DNA of 64,000 nucleotides, taken from NCBI RefSeq assembly GCF_000378505.1, contig NZ_KB899989.1:360581-424580 (forward strand), in the 5' to 3' direction. Source of the DNA: Modicisalibacter luteus DSM 23508. Lineage in GTDB: Bacteria > Pseudomonadota > Gammaproteobacteria > Pseudomonadales > Halomonadaceae. Each line of letters begins with the position of its first letter. Within the stretch, counting starts at the first letter, position 1. The notes beneath the pieces are model-generated. The model was not told the DNA's origin, ran no database searches, and saw only the letters and a program-made list of their open reading frames with translations. The position numbers were made by a program, and so were the translations under genes. Positions 1 to 8,527 of the stretch are shown here, in pieces.

Positions 1-1
1 A

Positions 2-77
2 TGGTGGGTCGTGTAGGATTCGAACCTACGACCAATTGGTTAAAAGCCAACTGCTCTACCAACTGAGCTAACGACCC
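2..77 (-). tRNA. tRNA-Lys (anticodon UUU)
   Basis: Read on the minus strand, this 76-nt stretch folds as a complete cloverleaf. The acceptor stem pairs GGGTCGT with ACGACCC, the D-arm contains AGCTCAGTTGGTAGAGC, and the anticodon loop reads CTTTTAA with anticodon TTT. The T-loop is GGTTCGAATCC and CCA is encoded at the 3' end. It closely resembles gammaproteobacterial tRNA-Lys. It lies at the window edge, so neighbouring tRNAs upstream or downstream cannot be judged. Confidence 0.97.
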
Positions 78-147
78 TCCCGACAGGGCGCATATGTTAC
101 TTAGCGCGCCCGATCCTGGCAAGAGAAATTTGCCTAATTATCAATCG

Positions 148-1020
148 TCAGCGCTTCGGCTTGGCGTGCTTGGGTTTGCGCATGGCCTGGACGGGGCGAC
201 GCTTGTGCTTGTCGCGGCTCCAGCGGTTCTTCTCATCGGGGGTCAGATCGGGCACCTTGCGCGGCGTCAGGCCGGCCATGGTAGAGAGATCGTCGATCTC
301 CTCCTGGGAGAGTTCGACCCACTCACCGGCCTTGGCGCGCTTGTCGAGGAAGATGTTGCCGTAGCGCACGCGCTTGAGGCGGCTGACGGTCAAGCCCTGG
401 GACTCCCATAGGCGGCGCACCTCGCGGTTGCGGCCTTCCATGATCACTACGTGGAACCACGTATTGATGCCTTCACCACCGAACTCCTGCACATCGGTGA
501 AGCGTGCCGGGCCGTCCTCGAGCATTACGCCCTCGACCATCGCCACGATATGCTCGCGCTTTACCTGGCCCATCACGCGTACGGCGTATTCACGCTCGAT
601 CTGCGTCGACGGGTGCATCAAACGGTTGGCCAGCTCACCATCGGTGGTGAACAGCAGCAGGCCACTAGTGTTGATGTCGAGACGCCCGATGGCGATCCAG
701 CGTTCGCCCTTGAGGCGCGGCAGATGGTCGAAGACGGTGCGTCGACCCTCGGGATCCTTGCGCGTGCACAGCTCGCCCTCGGGCTTGTTGTACATGATCA
801 CTCGACGCGGCACCTCGTTGACGTCACGCAGGTTGATCGGTCGATCGTCGAAGGTGACCCTGTCGCGCATTTCCACGCGGTCGCCCAGGCTGGCGACCTG
901 ACCATTGACCTTGACGCGGCCGGCACTGATGGCGGTTTCCATCTCGCGGCGCGAGCCCAGACCGGCGCGCGCGAGGACCTTCTGAAGCTTTTCTGAGGCA
1001 GGTGGTGTCTTGCTGTTCAT
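148..1020 (-). CDS. rluB: 23S rRNA pseudouridine synthase RluB
   Basis: Isomerises a uridine to pseudouridine in helix 80 of 23S rRNA (U2605 in E. coli), acting on pre-ribosomal particles. The 290-residue protein has an N-terminal S4 RNA-binding domain (about residues 9-55, with [15 protein letters not shown]). The RsuA/RluB-type catalytic domain follows, with the signature [13 protein letters not shown] that holds the catalytic aspartate D115. The C-terminal tail is Lys/Arg rich, as usual for RluB. It is the last gene of scpA-scpB-rluB: its ATG overlaps the scpB stop by 4 nt (ATGA), so it is translationally coupled. RluB rather than RluE/F is inferred from the scpAB linkage and the basic tail. 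Confidence 0.93.
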   Translation of the reverse strand: MNSKTPPASEKLQKVLARAGLGSRREMETAISAGRVKVNGQVASLGDRVEMRDRVTFDDRPINLRDVNEVPRRVIMYNKPEGELCTRKDPEGRRTVFDHLPRLKGERWIAIGRLDINTSGLLLFTTDGELANRLMHPSTQIEREYAVRVMGQVKREHIVAMVEGVMLEDGPARFTDVQEFGGEGINTWFHVVIMEGRNREVRRLWESQGLTVSRLKRVRYGNIFLDKRAKAGEWVELSQEEIDDLSTMAGLTPRKVPDLTPDEKNRWSRDKHKRRPVQAMRKPKHAKPKR

Positions 1021-1892
1021 GAATCGGACGTGTTCTCGTCGGATGAATTTTCCGCGCCGGCCAGGCCGTCTTCGTCGCGTTCGCGATCGACGGGCTGTTG
1101 GTTGCGGGCGCGTTCGGCCAGACGGGCTTCAAGATCGGCGAAGCTCAGTTCCGGCCGTGCGGACGCCGTCCCGGCGTGTGTTGTGTCGTCGGCCGTCCCG
1201 GCCGTCGAGTCCTGCTGTGATTCGGTTTGCCCAGCGTCATGCTCAGAATCGTCGCTCTGCGCATCAGTAACGGGCTCGTTGACTTCCTCTCCTCCCGCCT
1301 GCGGCTCGCTGGCCTGACGGGCCTGAACATCGATGTCGTCCTCGTAGAGCGGGGACTCGGGCAGGTCGAACTCCTTGAGTTCGTGCATCGGCGGCAAGGC
1401 ATCGAGGGTCTTGAGGCCGAAGTCATCAAGGAACTGCCTTGTCGTAGCATAGACCGCCGGACGCCCCGGTACGTCACGATGTCCGACCACACGAATCCAG
1501 CCACGTTCACTCAGGGTGCGCATGATCGAGCTGCTAACCGCCACGCCGCGCACCTCCTCGATATCACCGCGAGTGACCGGTTGACGATAGGCGATCAGCG
1601 CCAACGTTTCCAGCAAGGCCCGAGAATAGCGCTGCGGCCGCTCGTCCCACAGTCGCGACACCCACGGCGACAGTCGCTGACGAATACGCACCTGATAGCC
1701 GGAGGCGGTCTCGATGAGTTCCAGCGCGGAATTCTCCAGGCGATTACCCAGGGCATCCAGCGCATCGCGCAGCTCGCGCCGTGGCGGGCACTCATGCTCA
1801 TCGAACAGGCCTTCCAGGCGCTCCACCGGGAGCGGCTCGCCAGCCGCGAGCAGGGCCGCTTCGAGAATCTCGTCGAGGCGCACGCTGGCCAT
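1017..1892 (-). CDS. scpB: Segregation and condensation protein B
   Basis: Kleisin-associated subunit of the SMC-ScpAB condensin, which compacts and segregates newly replicated origins. The 291-residue protein starts with the two winged-helix domains of the family (about residues 1-180, with [20 protein letters not shown] typical of the second). It ends in a roughly 100-residue acidic, Gln/Glu/Asp-rich, probably disordered tail that is long for ScpB. The gene overlaps scpA upstream by a single shared nucleotide region (ATGA) and rluB downstream by 4 nt. Presence of ScpAB implies an SMC condensin rather than the enterobacterial MukBEF. Confidence 0.93.
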   Translation of the reverse strand: MASVRLDEILEAALLAAGEPLPVERLEGLFDEHECPPRRELRDALDALGNRLENSALELIETASGYQVRIRQRLSPWVSRLWDERPQRYSRALLETLALIAYRQPVTRGDIEEVRGVAVSSSIMRTLSERGWIRVVGHRDVPGRPAVYATTRQFLDDFGLKTLDALPPMHELKEFDLPESPLYEDDIDVQARQASEPQAGGEEVNEPVTDAQSDDSEHDAGQTESQQDSTAGTADDTTHAGTASARPELSFADLEARLAERARNQQPVDRERDEDGLAGAENSSDENTSDS

Positions 1893-2818
1893 CAGGTCGC
1901 CTCCTCGAACGCGCTTTCGCCCACGTCGTCCGAGTCACTCTCCGTGTCGGCAACCTCGGCCTCGTAGGCCCCCTCTTCGCCCAGCGGCTGGCGAGCACGA
2001 ACATGAATGGGCGACAGGGGCTCGTTCTGCACGATCTCGATCATCGATTCCTTGGCTAGCTCGAGAATCGCCATGAAGGTGACGATCACCCCGGCTCGCC
2101 CTTCCTCGAGCGTGAAGAGAGCCACGAAAGGGGTGAAATGCTCATGACTGAGGCGTTCCATGATACGCAGCATGCGCTCGCGCGTGGAGAGCACCTCACG
2201 GCTGATGGTATGCGTCTGGGTCAGCTCGGCACGCCGCAGGATGCCCGACAGGGCACGCAGCAACTCGTCGAGCTCGACCTCGGGGTGGATGACCCGGGTT
2301 TCCAGTGACGGCAGGCCCGCCTGGGCGCCGTACCAGTCGCGCCCCACGCGGGGCAACTCATCCAGCCCCTCGGCGGCAATCTTGAGCCGTTCATACTCCT
2401 GCAGGCGGCGGATCAGCTCGGCACGCGGATCCTCCTCGTCCTCTTCGCCCTCGGCCTTGGGCGGGCGAGGCAGCAGCGTACGCGACTTGATCTCGGCGAG
2501 CATCGCCGCCATCAGCAGATACTCCCCAGCCAGCTCGATCTCCAGGGCCTTCATCAGCTCGATGTATTCGATGTACTGATGGGTGATCGCGGCGACATCG
2601 ATGGCCAGGATATCGAGGTTCTGGCGGCGGATCAGGTAGAGCAACAGATCCAGCGGACCCTCGAAGGACTCTAGAAAGACCCGCAACGCCTCCGGCGGAA
2701 TGTAAAGATCCTCTGGCAGCTCGGTGATTGGCTGGTCATGCAAGCGCGCCAGTACCGCCGCCGTCTGCTGGGCAACCGGCGATTCGGACATTGCAACACT
2801 TTCCGGCGTTTCACTCAC
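1892..2818 (-). CDS. scpA: Segregation and condensation protein A (kleisin)
   Basis: Kleisin bridge of the SMC-ScpAB condensin. The 308-residue protein carries the family signature near residues 48-75 (FEGPLDLLLYLIRRQNLDI) followed by the AEYLLMAA-like block. A C-terminal winged-helix region contacts the SMC head (about residues 220-270). It is first of the three-gene scpA-scpB-rluB operon. The N-terminal 40 residues are poorly conserved, and an internal Met at residue 9 could be the real start. The C-terminal tail after residue 280 is acidic. Confidence 0.93.
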   Translation of the reverse strand: MSETPESVAMSESPVAQQTAAVLARLHDQPITELPEDLYIPPEALRVFLESFEGPLDLLLYLIRRQNLDILAIDVAAITHQYIEYIELMKALEIELAGEYLLMAAMLAEIKSRTLLPRPPKAEGEEDEEDPRAELIRRLQEYERLKIAAEGLDELPRVGRDWYGAQAGLPSLETRVIHPEVELDELLRALSGILRRAELTQTHTISREVLSTRERMLRIMERLSHEHFTPFVALFTLEEGRAGVIVTFMAILELAKESMIEIVQNEPLSPIHVRARQPLGEEGAYEAEVADTESDSDDVGESAFEEAT

Positions 2819-2906
2819 GGGCAGCGGGACCTTCGGTACGGACAGCGACGGACAAACGCGTAGTCTACCAAGTGATGTCGACTCCTAGCATTCGAAATAC
2901 GGTCTA

Positions 2907-4712
2907 TCAGGCCGGCGATTCGGCACTATCCGCCTTGCGGTAGCGTCCCACATAGTCGAATAGCTTCTCGCGCACCTGCCAATGCCGCCCGACACGGCGG
3001 CCGATCACGAAGTCCGGCGCCTTCAACCGGCGGCGCTCGGCGATGACGTCGTCTGGCGAGGCAGGCCACCAGGCACTGCCGGGCGCACGCAGGTGATGAC
3101 GCAGAAAGGCGGCCGCGAATGCGCCGCGCTGGGCCGGTGTTTCCAGCGCAAACCATTCATCCAGCGTGGCACCGTCCTCGTCGTGATAGGTCACCTTGAG
3201 ACGCGGCAGGCCGCGGCCGTTGACGGTGGCGGCTAGCTGCATGCCACTGACGCGCAATACCCGCGCGTCCTTGAGGCGCAACGCGTCCTTGAGCTTGTCG
3301 TCAGGGTCGACCAGACGCTCGCCGCAACCATGGCAGCTGCGTGCCGCGATGTCGTTCTCGGCGCCGCAGGCCTCGCAGACCTTGAAGCGGAAGCGAAAAT
3401 CGCATTGCCGGGAACGCCCCGCTTCATCCTCGACCAGCCCCTGACAACGCCGACCGTAGTGCTCAATGACCAGCTCACCGTCGCGCTTGCCCCAGAACAG
3501 GTTGGCATGACCGCAGGCCGGGCACTCGACCTGGACCGGCTCGGCATCCGAGGCCGGCTTGGGCGAGCCGACCTCGGGCGCGTACAGGTCCCAAGGGTTG
3601 CCGGCGTAGTCGAGAATCAGGCAGTCCTCTTTTCCAGGTGCCAGGCGCAGGCCTCGCCCGACAATCTGCTGGTAGAGGCTTACCGACTCGGTCGGCCGCA
3701 GGATGGCAATCAGATCGACATGCGGCGCATCGAAGCCGGTAGTCAACACCGCCACGTTGACCAGATACTTCAGCCGTTGCGCCTTGAAGTCATCGATCAG
3801 CCGTTCTCGCTCACGCGATGGGGTATTGCCGGTGATTAACGCCGCCTCGCCTTCGGGCAGGTAACCCATGATCTCCTCGGCATGGTCGACCGTCGCGGCG
3901 AACAGCATTACCCCGCGTCGCTCCCGAGCCCGCTCGACTACCTCGGCAAGGATGGTCGGTGTCGCGCGATTGCCGCGTACCACCCGGTTGAGCTCCTCCT
4001 CGGCAAACAACCCGCGGACGTTAGGCGCTAGCTGCGAAAAATCGTAGCGTTCGACCGCCGCATCCACGCGCAGAGGTGGCGCCAGGTAGCCCTGCTTGAC
4101 CATCAGGCGCAGTGGTTGCTCGAACACGCAAGCCTTGAAGAAACTGTCTTCCTCGCCGCGCACCATGCCATGGTAATGGCGATGGTAGATGAAACCCTGT
4201 CCCAGCCGGAACGGCGTGGCGGTCAGGCCGAGAATCTTGAGACGCGGGTTGGCGCGCCGCAGGTGATCGATGACCTGACGGTAGCTGGCGTTCTCGTCCG
4301 GCGAGACACGATGGCATTCGTCGATGACCAGCAGCGTGAAACCACCATCATCGAAGCTGGCCAGATTGCGCACTACCGACTGCACCGAACCGAACACCAC
4401 CTGACGGTCGGCCTCCTTGCGGCCCAGCCCGGCACTGAAGATGTCCGCCTCGAGTCCGTAAGCCTGATACTTGGCATGGTTCTGCTCGACCAACTCGCGT
4501 ACGTGGGCCAGCACCAGTACCCGTCCGCGCGCCAGGCGAGCCAGTTCAGCGATGACCAGGGACTTCCCACTACCGGTGGGCAGCACGACCACGGCAGGCT
4601 CATCACTGGCGCGAAAGTGCTCGACGACGCGAGATACGGCCTGGCGCTGGTAGGGACGAAGAGAAGGCGGTGATGGCATGGCGCGGACATCACCTGAAGG
4701 ATGGTTCGACAT
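2907..4712 (-). CDS. radD: RadD-like superfamily 2 DNA helicase/ATPase
   Basis: RadD (YejH) is an SF2 ATPase involved in repair of double-strand breaks and recombination intermediates in E. coli, where it works with RecA and SSB. This 601-residue protein has Walker A PTGSGKS at residues 45-51 and a DECH box at 131-134. Motif III-like GLTATPFR and motif [11 protein letters not shown] are present. After the helicase core come two Cys clusters (CPAC...C...C and CEAC...CHGC) that fit the zinc-binding C-terminal region of RadD. Length is close to E. coli RadD (586). It is monocistronic here. The ribosome-binding site before the first ATG is weak, and a second Met at residue 12 is possible. Confidence 0.85.
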   Translation of the reverse strand: MSNHPSGDVRAMPSPPSLRPYQRQAVSRVVEHFRASDEPAVVVLPTGSGKSLVIAELARLARGRVLVLAHVRELVEQNHAKYQAYGLEADIFSAGLGRKEADRQVVFGSVQSVVRNLASFDDGGFTLLVIDECHRVSPDENASYRQVIDHLRRANPRLKILGLTATPFRLGQGFIYHRHYHGMVRGEEDSFFKACVFEQPLRLMVKQGYLAPPLRVDAAVERYDFSQLAPNVRGLFAEEELNRVVRGNRATPTILAEVVERARERRGVMLFAATVDHAEEIMGYLPEGEAALITGNTPSRERERLIDDFKAQRLKYLVNVAVLTTGFDAPHVDLIAILRPTESVSLYQQIVGRGLRLAPGKEDCLILDYAGNPWDLYAPEVGSPKPASDAEPVQVECPACGHANLFWGKRDGELVIEHYGRRCQGLVEDEAGRSRQCDFRFRFKVCEACGAENDIAARSCHGCGERLVDPDDKLKDALRLKDARVLRVSGMQLAATVNGRGLPRLKVTYHDEDGATLDEWFALETPAQRGAFAAAFLRHHLRAPGSAWWPASPDDVIAERRRLKAPDFVIGRRVGRHWQVREKLFDYVGRYRKADSAESPA

Positions 4713-4865
4713 GCCGCCATTGTACTCGGCTTTGTCATCATACCGAACTGCCAGGTTCTGCCTGGAAAGTACCTAGGCTCGCCGACTTTGCAGACAGAAC
4801 CTAGACTAATGAGACAAGGCCAGGGAAGGCACTGGAACTCACTCATCGCATAGAGGAGGGGAACC

Positions 4866-5078
4866 ATGAAATTCCCGGCAAAACTCCCTACTGGCCCCGA
4901 ATGTCCCGAGTGCGCCAGCCGCGAGAAGCGCTTCCCGCCCGGCCGCGAGGGCGCCTATCACGTATTCTGTGACCAATGCGGCTACGACTTTGGCCGCTTC
5001 GACAGCCTGAGCCGACATTACGAGCACATGCTCGACGACCTGGAGCGCAAGCTGGGCGTCGATCCCACTCCTCGCTGA
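4866..5078 (+). CDS. Small zinc-ribbon-like protein
   Basis: A 70-residue protein with CPEC near residues 15-18 and CDQC near 36-39, so four cysteines arranged as a zinc ribbon, followed by a helical Arg/Glu-rich C-terminus. The start is supported by AGAGGAGGGGAACC just before the ATG, a strong ribosome-binding site. I do not recognise a named family. It could bind nucleic acid or protein. It lies alone between radD (divergent) and the convergent eut regulator. Confidence 0.75.
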   Translation: MKFPAKLPTGPECPECASREKRFPPGREGAYHVFCDQCGYDFGRFDSLSRHYEHMLDDLERKLGVDPTPR

Positions 5079-5087
5079 GGTAAAAAA

Positions 5088-6059
5088 TCAGCTGAGCAGT
5101 AGTGAGGCGTCTCGATAACGGGCCAGCGTTTCGGAAGGCGGTTCGCCGAAAAGACGGCGATAGTCTCGCGAGAACTGGCCAAGGTGATAAAACCCCCAGT
5201 CGTTGGCCACCCCGGTCACTGTGGTCCCGTCAACCGGGTGCGCCAAGGCACGGCGCACCCGGTTCAGGCGTGCTGTGCGCAGAAACTGTACCGGGCTGAT
5301 GCCCAGAATGCTGGTAAAGCAGTATTGCAGCGTTCGCTGGCTGACGTGCGTCAGCCCACATAGCTCGGCCATGGTCACCGGCACATACTCTGGGGCATCG
5401 ACATAGCGCTTGACCTGATCCACGACCCGCTTGCGATGACTGTAACTCGGTGGTACGTCATCATTGGGTACTTTCTGCTGCAGCATCTCGACCAGAGCCA
5501 TCATCAGGATGTCGCGGTGAACCTGGGGCGCCAGTGTTTCCCGATCGGCCCTTAACAACCGCTCTATCAGGAAGGTAACCGCTTTCCGCGTGTGAGATGG
5601 CAGGCGCAACCGCATGTACGTCGAGGGTGCGCGCTCCATTAACGCCAGGCCGGATTCGCCGGCAGCGCTCGCCAGCAGTCGGCGGCTCACCACCAGCCCG
5701 TAGATGTCGAAAGCTTCCGGGGTGACCAGTTCGAAGTCGCAACGCCCCGGCTGGCACATCACTTCGTACTCGCCCACCGGCCGGCCATTGATTCGGCAGG
5801 TCCGGTCCCTGGGTATGCCTATCCACAACGATTCCGGCCAGACGTTGCACTGCTGGCGCAGGGCCTGACTGGTGTGTTCCTTGAAGATCTGCATCTCATC
5901 CAGTTGAATCTCATCGATACGACCATAGAAGGCCCCGGCGCTGACCTGATCGTATTCCTGTCGCCAGTCGGTAAGGTTATGAGCATGCTCGTCGGCATCT
6001 CGGGCCTCCCAGACGCACCTTTTTGGTGCGTTTTTGTTTTCATGGGTCTGTAGCGGCAC
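5088..6059 (-). CDS. eutR: AraC-family regulator of ethanolamine genes (EutR-like)
   Basis: Probable ethanolamine/cobalamin-responsive activator of the divergent eutBC-permease operon. The 323-residue protein has an N-terminal sensor region. Two AraC helix-turn-helix motifs fill about residues 220-315 (MAELCGLTHVSQRTLQYCF and VANDWGFYHLGQFSRDYRR). Translation starts at GTG 6059: the best Shine-Dalgarno in the area (GGAGGAGGAGGGACAGC) sits immediately before it and no in-frame ATG follows for over 50 codons. Oddly, codons 7-16 encode a perfect inverted repeat followed by a T tract on the opposite strand (listed separately). Regulation of eut genes is inferred from the divergent arrangement and similarity to EutR-type proteins. 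Confidence 0.85.
   Translation of the reverse strand: MPLQTHENKNAPKRCVWEARDADEHAHNLTDWRQEYDQVSAGAFYGRIDEIQLDEMQIFKEHTSQALRQQCNVWPESLWIGIPRDRTCRINGRPVGEYEVMCQPGRCDFELVTPEAFDIYGLVVSRRLLASAAGESGLALMERAPSTYMRLRLPSHTRKAVTFLIERLLRADRETLAPQVHRDILMMALVEMLQQKVPNDDVPPSYSHRKRVVDQVKRYVDAPEYVPVTMAELCGLTHVSQRTLQYCFTSILGISPVQFLRTARLNRVRRALAHPVDGTTVTGVANDWGFYHLGQFSRDYRRLFGEPPSETLARYRDASLLLS
6013..6040 (+). terminator. Terminator-like hairpin inside the eutR 5' coding region
   Basis: ACGCACC (6013-6019) pairs perfectly with GGTGCGT (6025-6031) around five T residues. On the plus strand it is followed by TTTTGTTTT. The orientation would stop rightward, antisense transcription through eutR before it reaches eutB. 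The reverse direction has no T tract, so eutR mRNA should not terminate here, though the hairpin may still form in its first codons. Confidence 0.6.
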
Positions 6060-6123
6060 GCTGTCCCTCCTCCTCCGTAAAGCGCCTTTTGCGCCTCCGG
6101 CTGCAACTCGTTGTTTTTAGGTA

Positions 6124-6136
6124 AAAACTCAGTTTT
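6124..6136. promoter_or_regulatory. Short palindrome in the eutR-eutB divergent promoter region
   Basis: AAAACTCAGTTTT is a perfect 5-3-5 inverted repeat in the 199-bp divergent region between the eutR start and eutB start. It lies in the most AT-rich part of that spacer. Its position is suitable for a regulator-binding site, but no known consensus is matched. AraC-family sites are usually direct repeats, so the assignment is tentative. Confidence 0.3.
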
Positions 6137-6258
6137 GCCAAAAATCGATAACGGCGCCATCGGTGGCCTCGCTACCTTGAATAAGCAAGTTTCGTTCCGC
6201 CCTGAAAGATCGGGTACGTCCGTGATACACCCAGGACGCCTGTTGAGGTAGGCATCAT

Positions 6259-7674
6259 ATGGCCGAGGAGTACAACTACACGCTAGGTGGCCAACGCTAC
6301 CGCTTCAAGAATCTGGCCGAGCTGATGGCCAAGGCGACGCCGGCACGCTCGGGAGACCGCCTGGCGGGAGTGATTGCCACGTCCGCCGAAGAACGCGTGG
6401 TAGCGCAGATGGCACTGGCCGAGCTGCCACTGAAGACATTTCTCGAGGATCTGCTGATCCCCTACGAAAGCGACGAGATCACCCGCCTGATCGTGGATAC
6501 CCACGACGCCGGGGCGCTTGCCCCCATTGCTCACCTGACCGTCGGCGACTTTCGCAACTGGCTGCTCAGCGACCTGGCCACCCCCGAGGTGCTCGCCGGT
6601 GTGCGAGCCGGCATCACGCCGGAAATGGCCGCCGCAGTCAGCAAGATCATGCGCAATCAGGACCTGATCCTGGTGGCCCGCAAATGTCGAGTCACCACGG
6701 CATTCCGTAACACCATCGGCCTGCCGGGTCGGCTGTCGACGCGCCTGCAACCCAACCACCCGACCGATGACGTAACCGGCATCGCCGCGAGCATTCTCGA
6801 CGGCCTGCTCTATGGCAACGGCGATGCGGTAATCGGCATCAACCCTGCCACCGATAACGTCGCACAGAGCATCAAGCTGATGCACCTGATGGACGAAGTG
6901 ATCCGCAAGTACGCCATCCCCACTCAGTCCTGCGTACTGACCCATGTCACCAACACCCTGGAGGCCATCGGGCAGGGCGCGCCGGTCGATCTGGTCTTTC
7001 AGTCGATCGGTGGCACCGAGGCCACCAACGCCAGCTTCGGTTTCAATCTCAGCGTGCTGGCCGAAGCCCAGGATGCCGCCAAGTCACTGAAGCGAGGCAC
7101 GGTGGGCGACAACGTCATGTATTTCGAGACCGGTCAAGGCAGCGCGCTGTCCGCTGGCGCCCATCACGGCCTCGACCAACAGACCTGCGAGGCGCGTGCC
7201 TACGCCGTGGCGCGCCATTTCGACCCGCTATTGGTCAATACGGTGGTGGGTTTCATCGGCCCCGAATACCTGTTCGATGGCAAGGAGATCATCCGCGCCG
7301 GGCTGGAAGACCATTTCTGCGGCAAGCTGCTCGGCGTGCCGATGGGCTGCGATATCTGCTACACCAACCACGCCGAGGCCGACCAGAACGACATGGACAA
7401 CCTCCTCACACTGCTCGGCGTGGCGGGCTGCAGCTTCATCATGGGCATCCCCGGTTCGGACGACATCATGCTCAACTATCAAACCACCTCGTTCCACGAT
7501 GCGCTCTACGCACGCCGCGTGCTGGGGCTGGGCCCGGCCCCCGAGTTCGAGCGCTGGCTGGCAGAGATGGCGATCTTCGAGGACGTCGCCTCGCATCGCC
7601 TCAACCCCGGCTTGCCCGGTGCCTTCGCCCGCTCGCTGGCCAACCTGCCCGCCGGAGCCGACCATGACGGATAA
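6259..7674 (+). CDS. eutB: Ethanolamine ammonia-lyase large subunit
   Basis: Catalytic subunit of the adenosylcobalamin-dependent lyase that converts ethanolamine to acetaldehyde and ammonia. The 471-residue protein matches the EutB family over its whole length: it begins YNYTLGGQRYRFKNLAELMA and contains the conserved LPGRLSTRLQPNHPTDD and MGIPGSDDIMLNYQTTSFHD blocks. It is about 18 residues longer at the C-terminus than the E. coli enzyme (453). The ATG follows GAGGTAGGCATCAT. It overlaps eutC by 11 nt, so both subunits are probably coupled. No reactivase (EutA), aldehyde dehydrogenase or shell-protein gene is nearby. Confidence 0.96.
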   Translation: MAEEYNYTLGGQRYRFKNLAELMAKATPARSGDRLAGVIATSAEERVVAQMALAELPLKTFLEDLLIPYESDEITRLIVDTHDAGALAPIAHLTVGDFRNWLLSDLATPEVLAGVRAGITPEMAAAVSKIMRNQDLILVARKCRVTTAFRNTIGLPGRLSTRLQPNHPTDDVTGIAASILDGLLYGNGDAVIGINPATDNVAQSIKLMHLMDEVIRKYAIPTQSCVLTHVTNTLEAIGQGAPVDLVFQSIGGTEATNASFGFNLSVLAEAQDAAKSLKRGTVGDNVMYFETGQGSALSAGAHHGLDQQTCEARAYAVARHFDPLLVNTVVGFIGPEYLFDGKEIIRAGLEDHFCGKLLGVPMGCDICYTNHAEADQNDMDNLLTLLGVAGCSFIMGIPGSDDIMLNYQTTSFHDALYARRVLGLGPAPEFERWLAEMAIFEDVASHRLNPGLPGAFARSLANLPAGADHDG

Positions 7675-8494
7675 CCTGCCAAGCAACGGCGTCACGGCCA
7701 ACCCTTGGCGGCGACTGCGTGAATTCACCGATGCGCGTATCGGCCTGGGCCGGGCCGGTATCAGCTTGCCCACCGACCGACTGCTGGAATTCCAACTGGC
7801 TCACGCCCGCGCCCAGGATGCCGTGCACCTGCCGCTCGATGTCGATGATCTGTGCCATCAGTTGGCCGAGATGGGGGGCGACGTTCCTCCAGTCGTCGTG
7901 CACAGCCGCGCCGTGGATCGCATGACTTACCTGCAGCGCCCGGACTGGGGACGGCGACTCGACGAGGCCTCCCGCGAGCGGTTGAGTCACAGCGAAGATA
8001 CGCCGCAGGCCCCTTACGACTTGGCCATCGTCATCGTCGACGGCCTCTCCTCAAGGGCGATACAACAGAATGCTGCACCGTTTCTGGATGCGCTGCTCAA
8101 TGCGCTGGACAACGATCCGCAGCATGACTGGCACCTGGCGCCGGTGACAGTGGTCGAGCAAGGGCGAGTCGCCATCGGCGACGAGATCGGCGAATTGCTC
8201 AATGCCCGGGCGGTGCTGGTCATGATCGGCGAGCGGCCCGGATTGAGCTCACCCGACAGCCTGGGACTCTACCTGACCTGGGCGCCGAAGGTAGGTCTCA
8301 CCGATGCCTATCGCAACTGCATCTCCAACGTACGTCCGGCAGGCCTGACCTACCCCGAGGCCAGCCGACGGTTGCTTTACCTGCTGCGCGAGTCGCGCCA
8401 GAAACAACTGTCCGGCGTGCAGCTGAAGGATCGAACCCAGGACGATGTGATAGACCATCAAGCCGATGGCATCCACAACTTCCTGATTTCTTGA
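7664..8494 (+). CDS. eutC: Ethanolamine ammonia-lyase small subunit
   Basis: Small subunit of the adenosylcobalamin lyase, contributing to cofactor binding in the EutB6C6 particle. The chosen ATG at 7664 lies inside the end of eutB. It gives a 276-residue protein starting MTDNLPSNG, near the usual EutC length (about 270-295). The reading frame stays open farther upstream, but that part is antiparallel coding shadow of eutB. Family blocks seen include FTDARIGLGRAGISLPT near the N-terminus, LAIVIVDGLSS in the middle, and the C-terminal SNVRPAGLTYPEASRRL. The permease gene follows after 33 nt. Confidence 0.95.
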   Translation: MTDNLPSNGVTANPWRRLREFTDARIGLGRAGISLPTDRLLEFQLAHARAQDAVHLPLDVDDLCHQLAEMGGDVPPVVVHSRAVDRMTYLQRPDWGRRLDEASRERLSHSEDTPQAPYDLAIVIVDGLSSRAIQQNAAPFLDALLNALDNDPQHDWHLAPVTVVEQGRVAIGDEIGELLNARAVLVMIGERPGLSSPDSLGLYLTWAPKVGLTDAYRNCISNVRPAGLTYPEASRRLLYLLRESRQKQLSGVQLKDRTQDDVIDHQADGIHNFLIS

Positions 8495-8527
8495 GCGCTC
8501 CAACAACAACAGGCAAGGAGATGTCGC

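Noticed and set aside
7196-7663. Upstream extension of the eutC frame
   Set aside because: It overlaps eutB in another frame. The ATG at 7664 gives normal EutC length.
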